A DNA stretch of 59,782 bases from Methanobrevibacter thaueri (GTDB taxonomy: Archaea > Methanobacteriota > Methanobacteria > Methanobacteriales > Methanobacteriaceae), in contig NZ_SUTK01000007.1 of NCBI RefSeq assembly GCF_015062905.1, positions 1-59,782 of the forward strand, written 5' to 3'. Positions 34,489-42,713 of this stretch are shown piece after piece. A model generated the notes under the pieces. The model searched no databases, was not told the origin of the DNA, and saw only the letters and a list, made by a program, of their open reading frames with translations. The translations under genes were made by a program, and so were the position numbers. Each line of letters begins with the position of its first letter. The stretch's first letter is position 1.

Positions 34489-34519
34489 TTCGGATTAAAT
34501 CTTTTTCATTTAATCCGAA
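34489..34519. terminator. perfect 12-bp hairpin between convergent genes
   Basis: TTCGGATTAAAT and ATTTAATCCGAA form a perfect 12-bp stem with a seven-base loop (CTTTTTC). The right arm includes the stop codon of the minus-strand remnant (34510-34512). It is the strongest hairpin of its type in the window. Confidence 0.7.
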
Positions 34520-34853
34520 GGAATTTTAGTTAAAATTCCGCTGAATAACAGCACTACCACCGTTATAACAATATACACAATCTTTTCAAATGGATCAAGG
34601 TCCATTAATAAGTTATATACCCCAATCAGCCAAATTATTATTAAAAAGCATGGCAGAACATATTTTACGATAACCTTCCAAAGAGAACCTACTTTAAATC
34701 TACCGTTTTCATTAATTACAGCCATCAATGAATCCACATCATAAAGTATTGATTCAAGGAAAATAGTGGAGATAGGCCAACCATTACCATCAAAAGAAAT
34801 TTTTTTAAACTTAAATCAAGGAATTCTAAAACACCACAGGAGGAATTAATTAT
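34510..34853 (-). pseudogene. C-terminal remnant of an NSS-family sodium symporter
   Basis: A 75-residue frame can start at GTG 34737, but the same frame is open upstream to a TGA at 34854-34856, giving about 114 residues. The upstream part reads VLEFLDLSLKKISFDG, and the later part INENGRFKVGSLWKVIVKYVLPCFLIIIW with membrane helices, which resembles the C-terminal end of bacterial/archaeal neurotransmitter:sodium symporters. The transporter's other helices are missing. It seems to be a relic with an internal deletion; a small functional protein from GTG 34737 is less likely. Confidence 0.65.
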
Positions 34854-35068
34854 TCAACCAAAATTAATTAAAGCCCATCTCCATTAATTAATTATGCATT
34901 AACTTACATATATACTTTTAATTGAGTAAAAACAATATTTACATCAAGAAATAAAATTTTAAAGCAATTACAAGATTGATTTTAAAACAGAATGTGAAAA
35001 TTAAACATCAACATTTAAATAATTCATATAACAATTTATACACATATGAACATGAGTGTGGTGAAAAC
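34765..35068. other. gap before the TPR-like gene: inverted repeat, no gene
   Basis: Beyond the transporter remnant the region holds GTGGAGATAGG (about 34766) and CCCATCTCC (about 34883), which pair with one mismatch across 110 bases, and several AATTAATT tracts. No open frame with a ribosome site is seen. The TPR-like gene's ribosome site (GGTGAAAAC) is at the end. Confidence 0.4.
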
Positions 35069-36271
35069 ATGAGTGAAAACATTAAAAAGGATTTGGCTCA
35101 AGCAAAAAAGAATTACCAAAGCAAAAAATACGAAGAAGCAAAAGATTTATACGAATCACTCTATATTGACCATCCGGAAGCGTTTACAATTTGGGACAAG
35201 AGATTCTACAGCTGGGCTTTATATCAACTTTATGTGAAAAATCCTGAAGATGAAACAGCGTTATTTGAAGCGGTAGAATCAATAACACAGTTAGTGCCAC
35301 AGGAAGACCTTTCCAAAAAGGATGGTGTTTGCGCATATACCCTATCCATGATGAAGCTTCTTGACCATCTATATAAAAACAATGACTATGAGAACCTCCT
35401 TATATGGGCAGATAAGTTAAATCCTAATTATTTAAGTCCTAAGACATCTTCTTTCACAACAAGTGACGGAAGGGAAGTGACATTGGCGTCAAACAAGGAA
35501 AAATATTACAATTGGGTATCAAAATCACTTCAGGAAGTTGAAGACTATGATGAATGTTTAGCTGTTTCAAAGGAAGCCCTTGAAAAGTTAGATAACTTCA
35601 CCAACAATGGGGATATCTGGTTCAAATGGAGAATCGCCAGGTCATGCAGGGAATTGGGAGAATATGACGAAGCGATCGAATACCTGACAGACATCTATAA
35701 ATTCAAAAAGGAATGGTATATCCAATGGGAGATTGCAGAAAACTATTTCTTTAAAGGAGAAGAGGACAAATCTCTCGAATTTGCCGCTTCAGCCGCATTA
35801 AGTCGTGGAGACAGCGATAAAAAAATCAAATTATATTCCCTTCTTGAAGATTTGCTTGAAGATGACGAACCTGAAATTGCACTGAAACATTCCTATCTAA
35901 TCTATTCAATAAGGCTCCATAATGAATGGAGCATTGATGAGGAGTTAGAAGAGAAAATAGCAGATGCCGGTTTGGATACTGGAAACACCGAATATTGGAA
36001 AATCGAGAAGGAACTGAAAAAATACTGGAAAGAGCTGAAGTTTAAAAATCAGCAACCAACTCATGGCGTGATTCACAGGATATTCCCTCATGGAAAATCC
36101 GGATTCATCAACGGAGATGATGGAGTGTCATATTTCTTCAACGGATTTGAATTTAAGGGAGATCCGAATAAATACCGTGAGGGAGTCAAAGTCTCATTCT
36201 ATATTGAAGAAGGCTATGATAAAAAGAAAGACGAATTCAAACCAAATGCAGTAAACATTTACGATATTTAA
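35069..36271 (+). CDS. TPR-like protein with C-terminal cold-shock-like OB domain
   Basis: I start at 35069, where a GGTGA ribosome site precedes MSENIKKDLAQAKKNYQ; the longer frame to 34976 is leader. The 400 residues contain helical repeats of TPR type (KNYQSKKYEEAKDLYESLY, EVEDYDECLAVSKEALEKL, RELGEYDEAIEYLTDIY). A C-terminal OB/cold-shock-like domain from residue 330 follows (HGVIHRIFPHGKSGFINGDDGVSYFF). The pairing suggests an RNA- or ribosome-associated adaptor. The exact role is unknown to me. Confidence 0.85.
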   Translation: MSENIKKDLAQAKKNYQSKKYEEAKDLYESLYIDHPEAFTIWDKRFYSWALYQLYVKNPEDETALFEAVESITQLVPQEDLSKKDGVCAYTLSMMKLLDHLYKNNDYENLLIWADKLNPNYLSPKTSSFTTSDGREVTLASNKEKYYNWVSKSLQEVEDYDECLAVSKEALEKLDNFTNNGDIWFKWRIARSCRELGEYDEAIEYLTDIYKFKKEWYIQWEIAENYFFKGEEDKSLEFAASAALSRGDSDKKIKLYSLLEDLLEDDEPEIALKHSYLIYSIRLHNEWSIDEELEEKIADAGLDTGNTEYWKIEKELKKYWKELKFKNQQPTHGVIHRIFPHGKSGFINGDDGVSYFFNGFEFKGDPNKYREGVKVSFYIEEGYDKKKDEFKPNAVNIYDI

Positions 36272-36287
36272 CAACATCCGTTGTTAA
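36268..36287 (+). terminator. hairpin over the stop codon of the TPR-like gene
   Basis: A perfect 8-bp stem (TTAACAAC / GTTGTTAA) with a four-base loop contains the stop codon TAA at 36269-36271, followed by T-rich sequence (ATCCCTATTTTTT). It is a probable 3'-end signal. Confidence 0.6.
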
Positions 36288-36329
36288 TTATCCCTATTTT
36301 TTAAAAAAAAAAAGAGTTTTGTGAAGTAA

Positions 36330-39044
36330 TTATCTAATTACTTCAACAATCATGTCTAAGTTTTCAGATTGGAGGATATCCACTTTTTTACCGGATGCTC
36401 CAACAATCTCCCTTTTGATGTTCAGCATGTCTTCAGGAACTACAATTTCGCCAATTGTCAGTTCATGATTTTCCTCTAAAACAGCACCGATTTCATCAAT
36501 AGGAGTGGATTTTAGATAGCCTATGATTTTGCCGGCATCTCCTTTGAATGTCGGTCCGATTTGGGACATGTCAGGTTCCACTTCAATGATTTTTTCGTGA
36601 ACTTCAGGTTTTCCTGAGCTGATTGCCAAATCATTGATTTTTAGAGTTCCCTTAATGTCTGAGTCAAACTGATTGAATACATCAACCAAATCCTCATCGG
36701 AAGTGTAAACGTTCACTTCAGCGAGTTCGGCATTCAATGGGATTTTTGATGCTGATTTGAATCTTCTGACCTCATCAATAAGCTCAACGGTAGTTTCCCC
36801 TTTTGTCTCCATTTCCTCACTGATTAATTCCTCATAGACTTCAGGCCATAAGGTTGTGTGGATTGACTCATCTGAGAAGTATTGGTAAACCTCTTCAGTG
36901 AAGAACGGCGCAATAGGCGCCATTAATTTCAAGGATGTTTCCACAACTGTCCTTAATGTGTATTTTGCAGCTTTTCTGGATTCATCTGAAACGTCAGTGT
37001 ATAATCTGTATTTTACGGCTTCAATGTATTCGTCACAGAAATCATGCCAGAAGAACCTTTCGATTGGAGTGATTGTCTGTGCGAAGTTATAGTCTGCAAA
37101 TGCCTCATCGACAGTTTTGTTCAAGTTATTGAGTTTTGACAATATCCATAAGTCCAATGGTCCGAGATTATCCTTGACATCTTCATATGAAACTTCCTCA
37201 TCAAATATCTGCATGCTAATGAATCTGAATGCATTCCAGAATTTTCTGAGGAATCTGTATCCGTGCTTGATGTCTTTCCAGTCAAATATTACGTCAGACC
37301 CAGGTACGCTGTTTGCAGCCCATGTCCTTAATGGGTCTGCACCGTATTTTTCAATGACCTCTTCAGGGCCGACCACAAATTCCGGCCTTGATTTACTCAT
37401 CTTGTTTCCATCTTCACCGAATACCATACCATTGATTACAATGTCGTCAAACGGCTTTTGACCGGTTAAGGCTATACAACGTAAGGTGGTGTAGAATGCC
37501 CATGTACGGATAATGTCGTGTCCTTGCGGACGGATATTTGATGGGAAATGATTAACATAATCTTCGTCAGGCCATCCTGCAATTGATAGCGGTGAAATTG
37601 ATGAATCCATCCAGGTGTCAAGTACATCCACTTCAGGTACGAACTCTTCACATCCGCATTCGCATGCATGTTTTGGCTTATCAACAGTCGGATCAATTGG
37701 CAAGTCTTCCACATCAGGCAAAATGACTTTTCCACAGTCTTTACAGTACCATACAGGAATTGGGGTTGCAAATATTCTTTGCCTTGAGATACACCAGTCC
37801 CATTCCATGGAATCTGCCCAGTTCACCATACGGGATTTCATGTGTTCAGGCACCCATTTCATTTCATCCGCTGCAACTTTGGTCTTTTCAATCAAATCAC
37901 GGACCGCTACAAACCACTGTTCCTTAAGAAGAATTTCAACAGGAGTTTTACATCTCCAGCATTGACCCACATTTTGGTCCACCTCTTCTTTCTTCAAGAG
38001 GTATCCTTCAGCATCCAAATCTTCAATAGTCTGTTTTTTACAGCTTTGAAGGTCCATTCCTTCATATCTTCCTGCAGCAGAAGTCAATGTGCCGTCATCG
38101 TCCATAACATCAATGACTTCAAGGTCATATTTTTGAACCCAGCTTACGTCAGTCTTATCCCCAAAGGTACAAATCATTACCGCACCTGTACCGAATTCAG
38201 GATCTACCTCTTCATCTGCAATGATTTTTACTTTCTGGTGTGACAAAGGCACTTCAACATATTTGCCTAAAAGGTGAGTGTACCTTTCATCTTCAGGGTG
38301 AATTACAACAGCCACACAGGCAGACATCAGTTCAGGCCTGGTTGTTGCAATCAAAATTCCTTCCTCTTTAGGGTCAGCCTGTTTGCCTGACTCCTGTGAA
38401 GATGCAATATCATCATAGGAATCTTCAACAGCCGGAGGGAAGTTGACATAGTTTAAAAATGTAGTGTTATCGGAATATTCTACTTCAGCAAAAGCGATAG
38501 CTGTCTGACAGCGAGGACACCAGTTTACTGGGTGTTTTCCCTGATAAATCAATCCGTCTTCATACATTTTCAAAAAGGAGTATTGGGTCCTTTTCATGTA
38601 ATCCGGATTCATTGTAACGAACTCACGGGTCCAATCCTGTGAATAACCCATTGCCTTCATGTCCTTTTTCATGCTTGCAATGTTTTTGGTGGTCAAGTCA
38701 ATACAATATTCTCTGAACTTGGCTCTTGAAACATCATTTTTCTTGATTCCATGAGTTTCTTCAACTTTCACTTCAGTAGGAAGACCGTGGCAGTCCCATC
38801 CCTGTGGGAACAGGACGTCAAATCCTTTTTGTCTTCTGTATCTTGCATTCATATCAATGTAAACCCAATTCAATACGTGGCCCAAGTGAATGGCGCCTGT
38901 TGGGTATGGCGGGGGAGTGTCTATAATATATCTAGGACGAGATCCATCTCCAATGTATTTGTAGATGTTTTCATCTTCCCATTTTTGCTCCCAAACTTTC
39001 TCTTTTTTAAAATCATAGTCTTTAGGAATCTCTTGGTTTGACAT
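36330..39044 (-). CDS. valS: valyl-tRNA synthetase
   Basis: ValRS charges tRNA-Val and edits mischarged Thr. Landmarks are DTPPPYPTGAIHLGHVLNW with the HLGH version of HIGH at residues 40-58, the WDWCISRQR and CP1 editing domain, DVLDTWMDSSISPL, and GNKMSKSRPEFV. The length of 904 residues is normal. It is well isolated on its strand, with a 700-bp region upstream of the start. Confidence 0.97.
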   Translation of the reverse strand: MSNQEIPKDYDFKKEKVWEQKWEDENIYKYIGDGSRPRYIIDTPPPYPTGAIHLGHVLNWVYIDMNARYRRQKGFDVLFPQGWDCHGLPTEVKVEETHGIKKNDVSRAKFREYCIDLTTKNIASMKKDMKAMGYSQDWTREFVTMNPDYMKRTQYSFLKMYEDGLIYQGKHPVNWCPRCQTAIAFAEVEYSDNTTFLNYVNFPPAVEDSYDDIASSQESGKQADPKEEGILIATTRPELMSACVAVVIHPEDERYTHLLGKYVEVPLSHQKVKIIADEEVDPEFGTGAVMICTFGDKTDVSWVQKYDLEVIDVMDDDGTLTSAAGRYEGMDLQSCKKQTIEDLDAEGYLLKKEEVDQNVGQCWRCKTPVEILLKEQWFVAVRDLIEKTKVAADEMKWVPEHMKSRMVNWADSMEWDWCISRQRIFATPIPVWYCKDCGKVILPDVEDLPIDPTVDKPKHACECGCEEFVPEVDVLDTWMDSSISPLSIAGWPDEDYVNHFPSNIRPQGHDIIRTWAFYTTLRCIALTGQKPFDDIVINGMVFGEDGNKMSKSRPEFVVGPEEVIEKYGADPLRTWAANSVPGSDVIFDWKDIKHGYRFLRKFWNAFRFISMQIFDEEVSYEDVKDNLGPLDLWILSKLNNLNKTVDEAFADYNFAQTITPIERFFWHDFCDEYIEAVKYRLYTDVSDESRKAAKYTLRTVVETSLKLMAPIAPFFTEEVYQYFSDESIHTTLWPEVYEELISEEMETKGETTVELIDEVRRFKSASKIPLNAELAEVNVYTSDEDLVDVFNQFDSDIKGTLKINDLAISSGKPEVHEKIIEVEPDMSQIGPTFKGDAGKIIGYLKSTPIDEIGAVLEENHELTIGEIVVPEDMLNIKREIVGASGKKVDILQSENLDMIVEVIR

Positions 39045-39161
39045 ATATTTTCTCCTAAAATAATTAAGTAAAAATAATATTATTAATTATGTAGTTTATT
39101 ATTTAAAAAAGTAATTATGGAATTGAAAAAGAAAGATTAAACTTCTAAATTTAAAAAATTT

Positions 39162-39320
39162 TTAAAGTGATTGAAGCAATAGGTTTATTGATGTTAAAAT
39201 TATTTGAATAATTATTAAACTCATTAATATATTTCGATATTCTAAATTAGAATTCTTATACAACACCATTAGAAACAGCAAAATTAAAATTATATTTACG
39301 ATTATCAACAAAAGTACCAT
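39162..39320 (-). CDS. 52-aa hydrophobic peptide with two membrane segments
   Basis: An ATG at 39320 is preceded by the full Shine-Dalgarno sequence AGGAGGT with eight bases of spacing, stronger than most ribosome sites in the window. The 52-residue product has two predicted membrane helices (residues 2-20 and 31-50) separated by a polar loop (YKNSNLEYRN). A TATA element (39371-39381) lies upstream. No homologue comes to mind. It may be a small membrane regulator or toxin-like peptide. Confidence 0.6.
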   Translation of the reverse strand: MVLLLIIVNIILILLFLMVLYKNSNLEYRNILMSLIIIQIILTSINLLLQSL

Positions 39321-39409
39321 TGTTGTTTACCTCCTAACACAAAAAATAACTATTAATTTACATGGAAAAGATTTATAAATGAAAAAGCGCATATAATTAC
39401 CATACATGA

Positions 39410-39431
39410 GGGATGATAAATTAATCATCCC
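39410..39431 (-). terminator. hairpin over the 30-aa peptide stop codon
   Basis: GGGATGAT and ATCATCCC form a perfect 8-bp stem with a six-base loop. The right arm holds the stop codon at 39425-39427 of the minus-strand peptide gene. It might also be part of the larger 144-bp fold. Confidence 0.55.
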
Positions 39432-39517
39432 CCTAGTATAGTACATAGTAATTGCACAATAGCAGTAATTGTTGAAATTACTTGCAGTGCAATTACTATT
39501 TTAGCGCTTTTTTTCAT
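39425..39517 (-). CDS. 30-aa single-helix hydrophobic peptide, toxin-like
   Basis: The ATG at 39517 follows AGGAGGA, again a strong ribosome site. The product begins MKKSAKIVIALQVISTITAI and continues hydrophobic to CTILGG, with a positive N-terminus and one membrane helix, the form of known type I toxins. Its coding sequence is itself a nested hairpin, and an antisense transcript from the symmetric TATA element at 39371 could cover it. Function is inferred from form only. Confidence 0.55.
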   Translation of the reverse strand: MKKSAKIVIALQVISTITAIVQLLCTILGG

Positions 39518-39641
39518 TTTAAAAAAATCCTCCTATGAAACTAATTTTAAATCAGTTCCACGATTTGATTATCATTTTAAAACTATTTAAAGTAGTTAGT
39601 TATAAATTAAAGCAATTTTATTAGGTTAAATCAATATTAAA

Positions 39642-39673
39642 AAGTGAAAACAATTTTACGAAGTGAAAACAAT
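39642..39673 (+). repeat. direct repeats of AAGTGAAAACAAT
   Basis: Two perfect 13-base copies (39642-39654 and 39661-39673) with a 19-base period sit just upstream of a TATA-like TATTATATAAA near 39690, before the membrane gene at 39748. The spacing and place fit a tandem regulator site. Confidence 0.5.
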
Positions 39674-39747
39674 GCAAAAATAGTTAACTATATTATATAA
39701 AAAAATCATATTATTAATATTATCAAAAATAAGGACTGTGTAAAAGA

Positions 39748-40104
39748 ATGAATTTATTATGGTTTTATGTTGCAATTGTTTTAGCTATAAGCGATATATT
39801 ACACACCACTCTAATGTGGAAAGTTTTAAATAACTTCTACATCATTTTAGGTGGAATAATCCAACAATCCACACATTCTACCTGGCAAACCTGGGTAATT
39901 CATGAGATTATGGAAGCAGGATTTCATTTCATTGTACTGTCAATAGTATTTTTAAATCCTACTGTTGGAATTCTAGCAGCCCTTGTTCATTTTGTAATTG
40001 ATGTAACCCATACAGTATTCATACGCAATATGGGCGAGTTAGAACATAGAGCGCTTCACTTTGCAGTTGAGTCTCTATTTTTCATTTTAATTTATGGATT
40101 ATAA
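39748..40104 (+). CDS. polytopic membrane protein with many histidines in its helices
   Basis: The 118 residues form about four membrane helices. Histidines stand in or at the ends of most of them: H19 in SDILHTTL, HST, the HEIMEAGFHF stretch, LVHFVIDVTHTV, and LEHRALHFAVES. This suggests a metal-binding or hydrolase-like membrane site, or an energy-related role. I do not recognise the family. It ends 17 bases before pheT in the same direction. Confidence 0.75.
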   Translation: MNLLWFYVAIVLAISDILHTTLMWKVLNNFYIILGGIIQQSTHSTWQTWVIHEIMEAGFHFIVLSIVFLNPTVGILAALVHFVIDVTHTVFIRNMGELEHRALHFAVESLFFILIYGL

Positions 40105-40121
40105 AGTAATGGAGTTATTAA

Positions 40122-41777
40122 ATGCCAGTTATAACATTCAAATATCAAGATTTAAAAGATTTAGGAATAGATATGGACAAAGATGAATTAATAGACACCT
40201 TACCTATGATGTCTAGTGACATTGAAGACTTTGATGATGAGGAAATCAAAGTGGAATTTTTCCCTAACCGACCTGACAATTTGTCTGTTGAAGGAGTAGC
40301 TAGATCTTTTAAGGGATTTATCGGTCAAGAAATCGGTTTTCCAGACTATAAGGTTGAAGAATCCGGAGAATATGTAACTGTAGACAAGGATGTTGCAGCA
40401 ATCAGACCATATATAGGATTTGCAAAAATCGACAATGTTGACTTTACTGGCGACAAGCTCAAGTACTGCATGGATTTCCAAGAAAACCTTCATTGGGTTA
40501 TTGGAAGGGACAGGAAAAAAGTGGCTATAGGTATCCACAATGCAGATGTTGTTGAAGGTCCATTCAAATATATTGCAACACCTAAAGACGCAAACGCTTT
40601 TGTTCCTTTAGAAAAAGATGCAGAAATGACTCCAAATGAAATCTTGACTGAGCATGACAAAGGTAAGGATTATGCTCATTTGATTGAAGACTTTGACAAA
40701 TATCCATTAATTCTAGACAAAGATGATAATGTCCTATCAATGCCTCCGATCATTAACGGAGAGCTAACCAAACTTAAAGAGGACACTCACAATATCATTG
40801 TTGACGTGACAGGTACTGACGAAAGGGCAGTCAACCAGGCATTAAACATCATCTGCTCCTCATTTGCTGAAGTTGGAGGACAAATCAAATCCATGGAAGT
40901 CAGATATGAAGACAAGACCATCAAAACTCCTGATTTGACTCCACAAGAGATGAATGTTCATGTCGATACTGCAAATGAACTGATTGGTGGAACCAGCCTG
41001 ACTGCACAGGACATTCATGATTTGCTTTTAAAGGCCCGTTTTGATGCTGAAATCATTGATGACAATGAGGTTAAGGCAATCATTCCTGCATATAGGGTGG
41101 ACATCCTGCACGAAGTCGATATTGTTGAAAATATCGCAGTGCAATACCACATCAACGATGTTGTGGCCGAATTGCCTGACATCAATACTGTAGCTTATGA
41201 AAACAACTGGTTTAAGGCAGAAAGCATAATCCGTGAAGTGATGATCGGTTTAGGCTTCCAGGAAGTTATGAGCCTGATGCTTACCAGTGAGGAAGCACAC
41301 TACAAAAACATGAATCAGGAAGAAAAGCCTCATGTTCAGGTTGCAAGACCGATTACAATTGACAGAACCATGATTAGAACAAGCCTGATCAATTCCCTGA
41401 TGGAATTCTTGGAGGACAACAAGCATGAGGACCTGCCTCAAAAGATCTTTGAAATAGGTGACGTGCTATACCTTGACGAAACCACAGAAAACAAGACTGT
41501 CGCTTCCAAAAAATTAGCTGGAGTAATCTGTCATTCATCCGCAAACTTTACAGAAATCAAATCTGTCGTTACAAGCGTATTGTCCAATCTCGGCTATTCA
41601 ATGGAAATATCTGACAGTGAAAACAAGACATTCATTCCGGGAAGAGTTGCCGATGTAACCGGTGCGGCTGAAAAAGGTTCCGTTAAAGGTTTCTTTGGTG
41701 AGGTTTCCCCTGAAGTAATTACAAACTTTACTTTAGAGTACCCGGTAATTGCGTTTGAAATAGAATTTCTAAACTAA
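40122..41777 (+). CDS. pheT: phenylalanyl-tRNA synthetase beta subunit
   Basis: PheT pairs with PheS to charge tRNA-Phe; archaeal PheT is about 550 residues and lacks the N-terminal EMAP-like domain, as here (551). Landmarks are PVITFKYQDLKDLGIDMD, EFFPNRPDNLSVEGVARSFKGF, and the B3/B4 and B5 domains, with RVDILHEVDIVENIAVQY in the catalytic-like core. pheS is not in the window. It follows the histidine-rich membrane gene closely. Confidence 0.96.
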   Translation: MPVITFKYQDLKDLGIDMDKDELIDTLPMMSSDIEDFDDEEIKVEFFPNRPDNLSVEGVARSFKGFIGQEIGFPDYKVEESGEYVTVDKDVAAIRPYIGFAKIDNVDFTGDKLKYCMDFQENLHWVIGRDRKKVAIGIHNADVVEGPFKYIATPKDANAFVPLEKDAEMTPNEILTEHDKGKDYAHLIEDFDKYPLILDKDDNVLSMPPIINGELTKLKEDTHNIIVDVTGTDERAVNQALNIICSSFAEVGGQIKSMEVRYEDKTIKTPDLTPQEMNVHVDTANELIGGTSLTAQDIHDLLLKARFDAEIIDDNEVKAIIPAYRVDILHEVDIVENIAVQYHINDVVAELPDINTVAYENNWFKAESIIREVMIGLGFQEVMSLMLTSEEAHYKNMNQEEKPHVQVARPITIDRTMIRTSLINSLMEFLEDNKHEDLPQKIFEIGDVLYLDETTENKTVASKKLAGVICHSSANFTEIKSVVTSVLSNLGYSMEISDSENKTFIPGRVADVTGAAEKGSVKGFFGEVSPEVITNFTLEYPVIAFEIEFLN

Positions 41778-41785
41778 ATTCTTTT

Positions 41786-41926
41786 TCAATACCACAATTT
41801 TCTCATCTGGGTTTCCATTTGGGCGTACTCATTGACCTGTGGTGAAGTGCCATAATAATTAAAGATGAGTATCAAAATAAATAAAAGAATTATAATAGCT
41901 ATCAAAATTATTGTCCATCGCCTCAA
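41786..41926 (-). CDS. putative 46-aa small membrane protein
   Basis: A TTG start with a GTGGTG sequence eight bases upstream opens a 46-residue frame: RRW, a hydrophobic helix of about 18 residues (IILIAIIILLFILILIF), then a polar tail ending KLWY. A stop codon precedes the TTG, so the frame is short and well bounded. Confidence is moderate as the start is non-AUG. Confidence 0.4.
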   Translation of the reverse strand: MRRWTIILIAIIILLFILILIFNYYGTSPQVNEYAQMETQMRKLWY

Positions 41927-41955
41927 TTTAAAAACACCACATTAAAAAATTAACA

Positions 41956-42216
41956 TTAATCGATAAGTTTAGCTACATCTTCACCCTTAGGTGTTAGCCT
42001 GTATACTCTATTTTTGCGTTTTTCCTCATTTATGCATTCCGCAACACCGCATTCCTTAAGCTCACGCAAAACCTTTGAAATGTGATTGGTGCGAATTCCG
42101 ATGTCTTCCGCCAGATCGGTCGGTATCTTGTCTCCATTGTTAAGAGATTTGACTGATTTTTCCCTATATGAAGAGCTGATTACATATCCATAAGTTTTTA
42201 GAGTTTCATCATCCAT
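41956..42216 (-). CDS. winged-helix transcriptional regulator, paralogue of the one at 17750
   Basis: The 86 residues align well with the protein at 17750-18040: SYREKSVKSLNNGDKIPTDLAED, GIRTNHISKVLRELKE, ECINEEKRKNRVYRLTPKGEDVAKL. This gives a winged helix with recognition helix at about 45-58. Its neighbours are yjbQ and a short membrane protein gene. The target is unknown; the two paralogues may share or compete for similar operators. Confidence 0.85.
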   Translation of the reverse strand: MDDETLKTYGYVISSSYREKSVKSLNNGDKIPTDLAEDIGIRTNHISKVLRELKECGVAECINEEKRKNRVYRLTPKGEDVAKLID

Positions 42217-42252
42217 AAAAATTTCTCCTATTATTCACATCTTATTAATATA

Positions 42253-42657
42253 TTATTCCCCTATTATTGTTAAACTTATGGTTCGGTTATGTCTCGGCCC
42301 ATCGAGTTCTATGAAAAAAACTGACTGCCAGGTGCCCAGATCCAATCTGCCGTTTTTGATTGGAAGACACTCGCTTGATGAAAGCAGAAATGATTTCAGA
42401 TGAGACTTTGCATTGTCATCGATTCTGTCATGCTGATATGTAAACTTATCAGTAATGAGATTATCTAAAGTGAATTCCAAATCGTTCAATAGACCGGATT
42501 CGTTTTCATTGACAACAATGGCGGATGTGGAATGCTTTGAAAAAATGGAGATTATTCCGTTTTCAACATCAATCAGTTCGTTGATTTTAGATGTGATGTC
42601 AATGATTTCAAAGTTTCTGTTCGTATTTATTTTAATGGAATGATTTTTGACTGTCAT
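42253..42657 (-). CDS. YjbQ/UPF0047 family protein
   Basis: UPF0047 (YjbQ) proteins are small beta-barrels, some with thiamine phosphate synthase-like side activity. The 134 residues show IFSKHSTSAIVVNENESG with the His, and later the HRIDDNAKSHLKSFLLSSSECLPIKNGRLDLGTWQSVFFIELDGPRHNRTISLTIIG end of the family. Length is typical. It is transcribed toward the wHTH gene. Confidence 0.9.
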   Translation of the reverse strand: MTVKNHSIKINTNRNFEIIDITSKINELIDVENGIISIFSKHSTSAIVVNENESGLLNDLEFTLDNLITDKFTYQHDRIDDNAKSHLKSFLLSSSECLPIKNGRLDLGTWQSVFFIELDGPRHNRTISLTIIGE

Positions 42658-42713
42658 TGATTAAATATTTGTTAAAAGTAGTTAATAAATTAAAAAAGAA
42701 AAAAAGGAAAATT

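Larger units (their letters stand above)
39377..39519. repeat. nested inverted repeats, 143 bp
   Basis: Outer arms AAATGAAAAAGCGC (39377-39390) and GCGCTTTTTTTCATTT (39504-39519) pair with a two-base bulge. Inside, ATAGTAATTGCAC (39445-39457) and GTGCAATTACTAT (39487-39499) pair perfectly over 13 bp, and AGTAATT/AATTACT (39464-39470/39476-39482) over 7 bp. Either strand's RNA would fold into a long branched structure ending in a GCGC-U7 tract. Confidence 0.7.
39045..39747. other. 703-bp intergenic region with two small genes and nested inverted repeats
   Basis: Between valS and the membrane gene at 39748 lie two minus-strand peptide genes (39162-39320 and 39425-39517), a 144-bp structure bounded by the inverted repeat AAATGAAAAAGCGC (39377-39390) and its near-complement (39504-39519), and two direct repeats at 39642-39673. 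The symmetric TATA-like ATTTATAAAT at 39371-39380 can serve either direction. Confidence 0.6.

Noticed and set aside
39377..39519. The 143-bp inverted repeat as a MITE or insertion element
   Set aside because: No target-site duplication flanks the arms and no second copy is in the window.
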